Shown here: one piece after another, positions 59,901 through 64,000 of the stretch | How the letters are laid out: each line of letters begins with the position of its first letter | Numbering within the stretch: position 1 is the first letter of the stretch | DNA from: Enterobacter hormaechei subsp. xiangfangensis | Lineage (GTDB): Bacteria; Pseudomonadota; Gammaproteobacteria; Enterobacterales; Enterobacteriaceae | Direction: 5' to 3' | NCBI RefSeq assembly: GCF_001729785.1 | Contig: NZ_CP017183.1 | Span: forward strand, 2,542,001 to 2,606,000 | Length of the DNA stretch: 64,000 nucleotides | Program-made: the position numbers and the translations under genes | Notes under the pieces: generated by a model | The model's database searches: none | What the model was told of the DNA's origin: nothing | The model's input: only the letters and a program-made list of their open reading frames with translations

Positions 59901-60945
59901 CCTGATGGATCAGTAAACGTCGATAGTGACGGGTCAGCGGGTCCCATGAACTCCAGACCACATCGTCCGCCTGCGCCGTCGCGCGTCCGAGGCTGAACAG
60001 CTCCACGCCGGTCACCTTAAGGCGCACGCCGTTGTCGGTCAGGGTAAACGGCGCGGTGACCTCCCCGGCCAGCCGCGCGGCAAGAATATCCGCCTGCGCC
60101 AGACAGGGGGCCACCAGGCCAAACGTCTGGCCGTCAATTTCGCAGCACTCGCCGATGGCGTAGATACCCGGCACGGAGGTTTGCATCTGCTGATCCACCA
60201 CGATGCCGCGCGCGCAGCGAATGCCGCTGGCATTTGCCAGCGCAACGTTGGGCTGCACGCCGGTTGCCAGCACCACGCGCGTGGCGGCAATGCGGCGTCC
60301 GTCGAGCGACGTCACGGCATCGTCAGCGATGGCGGTGATGCCGGAGGCGAGTTCACAGCTAACGCCCCGCGCCGCCAGCGCCTCTTCCAGCAACAGTCCC
60401 GCCTGCTGATCCAGCTGCTGTTCCATCAGCCACGGACCGCGATGCACGAGCGTGACGTTGTCACCCTTGCGCGCCAGCGCTGCCGCTGCCTCCACACCGA
60501 GTACTCCGCCGCCCAGCACTACCGCCGGCCCGGAGATATTCTGGATGGCGCGGGTTTCTGCCAGGGTGCGAAAGGTGAACACATGCGGCGCATCGCCGCC
60601 GGGGATCGGCGGCACAACAGGGGTAGAACCGGTAGCAAACACCAGCGCATCCCAGCCCAGCGTGCGAGCAGAGGTATGCACTTCACGCGCGTTGACGTCT
60701 ACTGCGAGCGCCGTTTCTCCTCGCAGCACCGTCACGCCTCGTGCCGTGTACCAGTCTTCATCGTGCAGACAGATGTGCTCCGCCTGCTTTTCGCCACCCA
60801 GCACTGGCGAAAGCTGGATGCGGTTGTATGCCTGCTCCGGCTCGTCACCGATGACGGTGACAGCGAAACGACCGGGAACACGCCCGGTGAGCGACGCAAT
60901 CAGCCGGGTTGCCGCCATACCATTACCGATAATGACCAGTCGCAT
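56959..60945 (-). CDS. nasB: Giant NasC-NasB-NirD fusion: nitrate reductase electron-transfer plus NAD(P)H nitrite reductase
   Basis: A single uninterrupted 1328-codon frame. Residues 1-396 form a complete FAD/NAD(P)H oxidoreductase of the NasC type (IGNGMAATRLIASL, VLGGGVLGVEAAAAL, YAIGECCEIDG). From Met397 (codon at 59757-59755) a second full reductase of the NirB/NasB type begins (VVVGHGMVGHHFLEDC, VIGGGLLGLEAANAL). It then has a BFD-like [2Fe-2S] motif near residue 820 (CSCHN...CGGC), and the siroheme/[4Fe-4S] motifs CVGSTWC (about 1033) and CTREC. A NirD-like Rieske-type domain ends it (about 1215-1328). It reduces nitrite to ammonium and probably feeds NasA. AGGA precedes Met397, so an internal start is possible. 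Confidence 0.85.
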   Translation of the reverse strand: MRLVIIGNGMAATRLIASLTGRVPGRFAVTVIGDEPEQAYNRIQLSPVLGGEKQAEHICLHDEDWYTARGVTVLRGETALAVDVNAREVHTSARTLGWDALVFATGSTPVVPPIPGGDAPHVFTFRTLAETRAIQNISGPAVVLGGGVLGVEAAAALARKGDNVTLVHRGPWLMEQQLDQQAGLLLEEALAARGVSCELASGITAIADDAVTSLDGRRIAATRVVLATGVQPNVALANASGIRCARGIVVDQQMQTSVPGIYAIGECCEIDGQTFGLVAPCLAQADILAARLAGEVTAPFTLTDNGVRLKVTGVELFSLGRATAQADDVVWSSWDPLTRHYRRLLIHQGALAGVLLMGDCRSAATFTDLLATAAPAHADWLFDRFTTQPQVAGQNAMTKPTLVVVGHGMVGHHFLEDCVNRNLHQQYQIIVFGEERYAAYDRVHLSEYFGGRSADSLSLVAGEFFADNGIELRLSQQIVAIDRDAHVVRTASGHETHWDKLVLATGSYPFVPPVPGNDLPGCFVYRTLDDLDNIAAHAAGSRRGVVIGGGLLGLEAANALKQLGLETHVVEFAPNLMAVQLDSDGAAMLRKKIEALGVGVHTSKSTTEIATADDGLVLRFADGEQLETDMVVFSAGIRPQDVLARSSGLVIGERGGICIDDGCRTSDPDVLAIGECALWEGKIFGLVAPGYQMARVAAAVLAGEEKRFTGADMSTKLKLLGVDVASFGDAHGRTPGALSYQWTHGPQQIYKKIVVSHDSKTLLGGVLVGDASEYATLVQMMLNGISLPKEPETLILPASSGSAPKALGVAALPESAQICSCHNVSKGDICQAVSAGATDIGAIKQCTKAATGCGGCSALVKQVMEFQLAEQGVEVKKDICEHFPYSRQEIYHLVRVNHIRTFDQLISRYGQGHGCEICKPLVGSVLASCWNEYLLKPVHLPLQDTNDRYFANIQKDGTYSIVPRMPAGEVTADGLIAIGQIAKRYSLYSKITGGQRIDLFGATLEQLPGIWQALVEAGFETGHAYGKSLRTVKSCVGSTWCRYGVQDSTGLAVRLEHRYKGLRAPHKIKMAVSGCTRECAEAQSKDVGVIATDKGWNLYLCGNGGMKPRHADLFASDLDDETLIRTVDRFLMFYIRTADRLQRTSTWMDNLEGGLDYLREVILNDSLGIAHELEQEMARVVETYQCEWQTTLNDPDRLALFRTAVNVPAAAESKRWQEICNIDEIPEQAGIGAHLGRKPIALFRFGKNVYALDDREPGSRANVLSRGILGDAAGEPVVISPLYKQRIRLRDGCQVENGEPVVRAWPVKIENGKVWVGNEELVMRAEAS

Positions 60946-60957
60946 CGTGCCCCCTCA

Positions 60958-61752
60958 TTACGCCGCTTTCGGCTGTTTTTCGTAGAGGAAATGGAGGATC
61001 TGCTGGCGCATGTGGTGATAGCGGCTGTCGTCCGCCAGCTGCACCCGGTTGCGCGGGCGCGGCAGATCGACGCGCAGGATCTCACCCACGGTGGCCGCCG
61101 GGCCGTTGGTCATCATCAGTACGCGGTCAGAGAGTAGTACCGCCTCGTCCACGTCGTGGGTGATGAGCACGATGGTGGTGTTCAGCGCCTGCTGGATCTG
61201 CATCACCGAGTCCTGAAGATGGGCGCGCGTCAGCGCATCCAGCGCGCCGAAGGGTTCATCCATCAGCAGGACTTTCGGCTTCATCGCCAGCGCGCGGGCA
61301 ATCCCGACGCGCTGCTTCATACCGCCGGAGATCTCCCCGGGGCGCTTATGCAGCGCGTGGCCCATCTGCACCCGGTCGAGATTGTGCTCAATCCACGCTT
61401 TGCGCTCGGCCTTACTCATGGTGTGACGGAAGACCTGATCCACCGCCAGCGCCACGTTGTCGAAGCAGGTCAGCCACGGCAGCAGCGAATGATTCTGAAA
61501 CACCACCGCGCGCTCTGGCCCCGGCCCGGCGATTTCGCGGTTGTCGCAAATCAGCCCGCCTTCCGTCGGCAGCGTGATCCCGGCGATCAGGTTTAACAGC
61601 GTCGACTTGCCGCAGCCGGAGTGACCAATCAGACTGACGGTTTCGCCCTCGTGGATATCAAAAGAGACGTTTTGCAGCGCCAGAAACTCGCCGCTGGCGG
61701 TGGAAAAACGCTGGCTCACGGCCTGGACCTGAATTAACGGTTTCATCTTCAC
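60958..61752 (-). CDS. nasD: Nitrate ABC transporter ATP-binding protein NasD
   Basis: A 264-residue ABC ATPase of the nitrate/taurine/sulfonate type. Walker A GHSGCGKSTLLNL (about residues 43-55), Q-loop VVFQNHSLLPWLTCF, signature ISGGMKQRVGIARAL, Walker B LLMDEPFGALDAL and H-loop LITHDVDEAVLLSDR. It powers the NasFED nitrate/nitrite importer and lies 12 bases upstream of the fused reductase gene. Confidence 0.93.
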   Translation of the reverse strand: MKMKPLIQVQAVSQRFSTASGEFLALQNVSFDIHEGETVSLIGHSGCGKSTLLNLIAGITLPTEGGLICDNREIAGPGPERAVVFQNHSLLPWLTCFDNVALAVDQVFRHTMSKAERKAWIEHNLDRVQMGHALHKRPGEISGGMKQRVGIARALAMKPKVLLMDEPFGALDALTRAHLQDSVMQIQQALNTTIVLITHDVDEAVLLSDRVLMMTNGPAATVGEILRVDLPRPRNRVQLADDSRYHHMRQQILHFLYEKQPKAA

Positions 61753-61755
61753 TCC

Positions 61756-62634
61756 TTATTTTTCCTGCCAGCTAAAGCGACGGGCGATCAGCATCAGCCC
61801 CTGCTCCAGCAGCAACCCGACCACGCCAATGATGACGATGGCGATGAGAATGTTTTCGACGTTGAGGTTGTTCCACTCATTCCAGATCCAGAAGCCAATG
61901 CCTAAACCTCCGGTGAGCATCTCGGCGGCGACAATCACCAGCCAGGCAATGCCAATGGAAAGACGTACCCCGGTCAGCACCGCAGGCAGCACGGCCGGGA
62001 AAAGAATGCGGCGCATGATGGTCCACTCTGAGAGTTTCAGCACCCGGGCCACGTTGAGGTAGTCCTGCGGAATACAGCGCACCCCTTCGGCGGTGTTAAT
62101 GACCATCGGCCAGATGGAGCAGATAAAAATAGTCCAGCTCGATGCAGGCTCCGCTTTCTGGAACAGCAGCAGGCCGATAGGCAGCCAGGCCAGCGGGCTG
62201 ACCGGACGCAGTAGCGCGATCAGCGGGTTGAACATGCGGGAGAAAAAGGTGAAGCGGCCAATCAAAAAGCCCAGCGGAATGCCCGCCAGCGCCGCCAGAC
62301 CGAAGCCGATGGCGACGCGCTGCAACGACGCCAGCACGTTCCAGCCAATGCCCATATCGTTTGGCCCGTCGCGATAAAACGGATCGGCAAACAGGGTCAT
62401 GGCCGAATCGAGCGTGCTGAGCGGCGTCGGAAAGCCTTTACTGTTTATCGCCGCCAGCTGCCAGAGCACCACCAGCAGGCCGAGACCGAGCAGCGCCGGG
62501 ATGACGCGCTGTAAAAAATCATTCATCCGACGCGTAAACGCGGGCGCACGACGGCGAACCTGTAACGGAGGCAGGACTATCACTTCCCCGCTCTCTGACG
62601 TCTCTTGTGGTTTTGCATTTTGCAGATGCTGCAT
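61756..62634 (-). CDS. nasE: Nitrate ABC transporter permease NasE
   Basis: A 292-residue inner-membrane permease of the binding-protein-dependent type. After a cytoplasmic N-terminus there are about six helices, and the EAA-type loop is ARVLKLSEWTIMRRILFPA. It is close to NrtB and the Klebsiella NasE. Three bases separate it from nasD and two from nasF, so the transporter genes are one translational unit. Confidence 0.93.
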   Translation of the reverse strand: MQHLQNAKPQETSESGEVIVLPPLQVRRRAPAFTRRMNDFLQRVIPALLGLGLLVVLWQLAAINSKGFPTPLSTLDSAMTLFADPFYRDGPNDMGIGWNVLASLQRVAIGFGLAALAGIPLGFLIGRFTFFSRMFNPLIALLRPVSPLAWLPIGLLLFQKAEPASSWTIFICSIWPMVINTAEGVRCIPQDYLNVARVLKLSEWTIMRRILFPAVLPAVLTGVRLSIGIAWLVIVAAEMLTGGLGIGFWIWNEWNNLNVENILIAIVIIGVVGLLLEQGLMLIARRFSWQEK

Positions 62635-62636
62635 AC

Positions 62637-63884
62637 TCAGGCCCCTTTACGGTGAATGGCGAAGCGGTTGGCGTACCCTTCCGGATCGGTGCCGTTCCAG
62701 ACGGTGCCGTCCATCAGGGTGCTGCTGCGATACGGTGATGACGGTGTGGACATGCCGCCCACGGCGGTCGCGGCATCCTGCCAGACCGCGGTCTGGTTAA
62801 TGCGCTGTGCAATGCCCGCGTAATCCGGCGCGGCGTTGAGCAAGCCCCAGCGGCGGAACTGGGTTAAGAACCACATGCCGTCGGAGAGATACGGGTAGCT
62901 CACGGCACCCTCGTTGAAGAAACGGATCGGGTGCGCATCCTGCCAGCGCTGACCGACCCCGTTGTCGTACTCGCCGAGCATGCGTCCGGTGAGATACTGT
63001 TCCTTGCAGTTGAGCCAGGCGCGGCGCGAGAGGATCTGCGCGGTTTCGCGTTTGTTTTCCGCTGACGCCTCGATCCAGCGCGCGGCTTCCATCACGGCGC
63101 TCACCAGCGCCCGTGCGGTGTGCGGATTTTTCGCCACCCAGTCGCGTCGGGTGCCGAGGATCTTTTCCGGGTGATCGGCCCAGATGGACTGTGACGTGGC
63201 GGCGGTAAACCCGATGCGGTCGTTAATCGCCCGCGCGTTCCACGGCTCGCCAACGCAAAACCCGACCATGTTGCCAATGCGCATGTTCATCACCATCTGC
63301 GGCGGCGGCACCACCACGGTGCGCACGTCGTCAAACGGGTTAATCCCCGCGCTGGCCAGCCAGTAGTAGAGCCACATGGCGTGCGTTCCCGTCGGGAAGG
63401 TATGCGCGAAGGTGTAGGTTCCCGGCGCCTGCTGCGCAATCAGCTTTTTCAGCCCGTCGAGGTCACGAACGCCCTTCTCCGCCAGATCGCTGGAGAGCGT
63501 AATGGCCTGACCGTTCTGGTTGAGGGTCATCAGGTTCGCCATCTGCTGCGGCTTGCCCGCGATACCCAGCTCCAGACCGTACAGCAGGCCGTAAAGAATG
63601 TGCGCGGCGTCCAGTTCGCCCGCCACCAGCTTGTCGCGCACCGCCGCCCAGCTCGCCTCTTTGGTCGGCACAATAGTAATGCCGTGTTTTTTATCGAACC
63701 CCTTCAGGGCCGCGATAACCACGGGCGCGCAGTCGGTCAGAGGTATAAACCCGATACGCACGGTATCCTGCTCCGGCTTATCTGACCCCGCCGCCCATGC
63801 GGCCTGCATGACACCCGGCAACAGCATCGCACCACTCGCCAGCATGCTGGCCTGCAATAACCGCCGTCTCGACAAATCCGCCAT
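62637..63884 (-). CDS. nasF: Periplasmic nitrate-binding protein NasF (Tat-exported)
   Basis: A 415-residue substrate-binding protein of the NrtA/NasF type. The N-terminus MADLSRRRLLQASMLASGAM is a twin-arginine signal (SRRRLLQAS), followed by a hydrophobic stretch and a probable cleavage after AAWA, around residue 31. The mature protein has segments typical of the nitrate/bicarbonate binding family such as VRIGFIPLTDCAPVVIAALKG and FPTGTHAMWLYYWLASAGI. It is the first gene of the operon, 21 bases after a leader terminator, with AGGAG upstream. Confidence 0.93.
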   Translation of the reverse strand: MADLSRRRLLQASMLASGAMLLPGVMQAAWAAGSDKPEQDTVRIGFIPLTDCAPVVIAALKGFDKKHGITIVPTKEASWAAVRDKLVAGELDAAHILYGLLYGLELGIAGKPQQMANLMTLNQNGQAITLSSDLAEKGVRDLDGLKKLIAQQAPGTYTFAHTFPTGTHAMWLYYWLASAGINPFDDVRTVVVPPPQMVMNMRIGNMVGFCVGEPWNARAINDRIGFTAATSQSIWADHPEKILGTRRDWVAKNPHTARALVSAVMEAARWIEASAENKRETAQILSRRAWLNCKEQYLTGRMLGEYDNGVGQRWQDAHPIRFFNEGAVSYPYLSDGMWFLTQFRRWGLLNAAPDYAGIAQRINQTAVWQDAATAVGGMSTPSSPYRSSTLMDGTVWNGTDPEGYANRFAIHRKGA

Positions 63885-63904
63885 AATTGCTCCTGAAAAA
63901 AGGC

Positions 63905-63944
63905 AAAAAAAAGCGCCCGACGGTGCTGAAGCACCGCTGGACGC
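63905..63944 (-). terminator. Leader terminator (attenuator) of the nas operon
   Basis: On the minus strand GCGTCC...CGGTGC-TTCA-GCACCG...GGGCGC forms a long stem followed by eight T (63912-63905), ending 21 bases before nasF. A terminator placed before the first gene implies regulated antitermination. Confidence 0.9.
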
Positions 63945-63956
63945 CTTTATCCTGAA

Positions 63957-63985
63957 GACGCATGCACCGCCGTTGGCGCATCGTC
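63957..63985 (-). promoter_or_regulatory. ANTAR-type hexaloop hairpin in the nas leader (NasR target, second hairpin)
   Basis: On the minus strand GACG-ATGCGCC and GGTGCAT-G-CGTC form an 11-pair stem with one bulge and the hexaloop AACGGC (63974-63969), having A at loop position 1 and G at position 4. That is the pattern recognised by ANTAR-domain proteins such as NasR. It directly precedes the terminator. The partner first hairpin would lie beyond 64000. Confidence 0.75.
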
Positions 63986-64000
63986 GAAAATGGTTAATCT

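Overview
The window is a stretch of chromosome from an enteric gammaproteobacterium. Gene content, gene order and protein similarity match the E. coli K-12 segment from sohB through trp, tonB, opp, adhE, hns, galU and nar to narL. The divergence from E. coli, the extra loci and a Klebsiella-type nas operon point to Enterobacter or a close relative (Lelliottia, Leclercia). Genus is inferred from remembered similarity, not from a search.

Layout. 1-4600: the 5' part of sohB (runs off the left edge), yciK-btuR, and, on the other strand, rluB and yciO-rnm. 4660-11434: the complete trp regulon, with promoter/operator, leader peptide trpL, attenuator, trpE, fused trpGD, fused trpCF, trpB, trpA and a weak terminator. 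11572-23633: the yci region, holding several genes absent from the E. coli order: yedE-yedF (where yciGFE would be), a 59-residue two-CxxC microprotein resembling the YmcF/YnfQ cold-shock family, a YkgJ-like cysteine-cluster protein, an iroN-like siderophore receptor behind a Fur box, and leuE plus an Exc2-like lipoprotein. The core genes ompW, yciC, yciB, yciA, tonB, yciI, yciY, clsA and yciU are present. 23665-41491: a six-helix ion channel with a zinc ribbon at the kch position, oppABCDF, ychE, adhE, tdk, hns, galU, rssAB, ychJ, purU and two tRNA-Tyr genes behind a stringent-type promoter.

41703-63985: a nitrate region. The respiratory system narGHJI, the transporter narK and the two-component pair narXL come first. 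After ychO follows an assimilatory nas operon (transporter nasF-nasE-nasD, one giant NasC-NasB-NirD fusion, nitrate reductase nasA) in place of ychN/chaABC. The nas leader carries an intrinsic terminator preceded by a hairpin whose hexaloop has the A1/G4 pattern of ANTAR-regulator targets. This predicts NasR antitermination, with nasR and the first hairpin just beyond the right edge.

How it fits together: nar and nas give nitrate respiration under FNR/NarL control and nitrate use as a nitrogen source. tonB energises iroN. trp is controlled by TrpR and attenuation. Most of the window is ordinary enteric core. The most interesting items are the YmcF-like gene with a probable non-AUG start inside a perfect palindrome, the 1328-residue nitrite/nitrate reductase fusion, the nas leader RNA, and the zinc-ribbon channel replacing kch.
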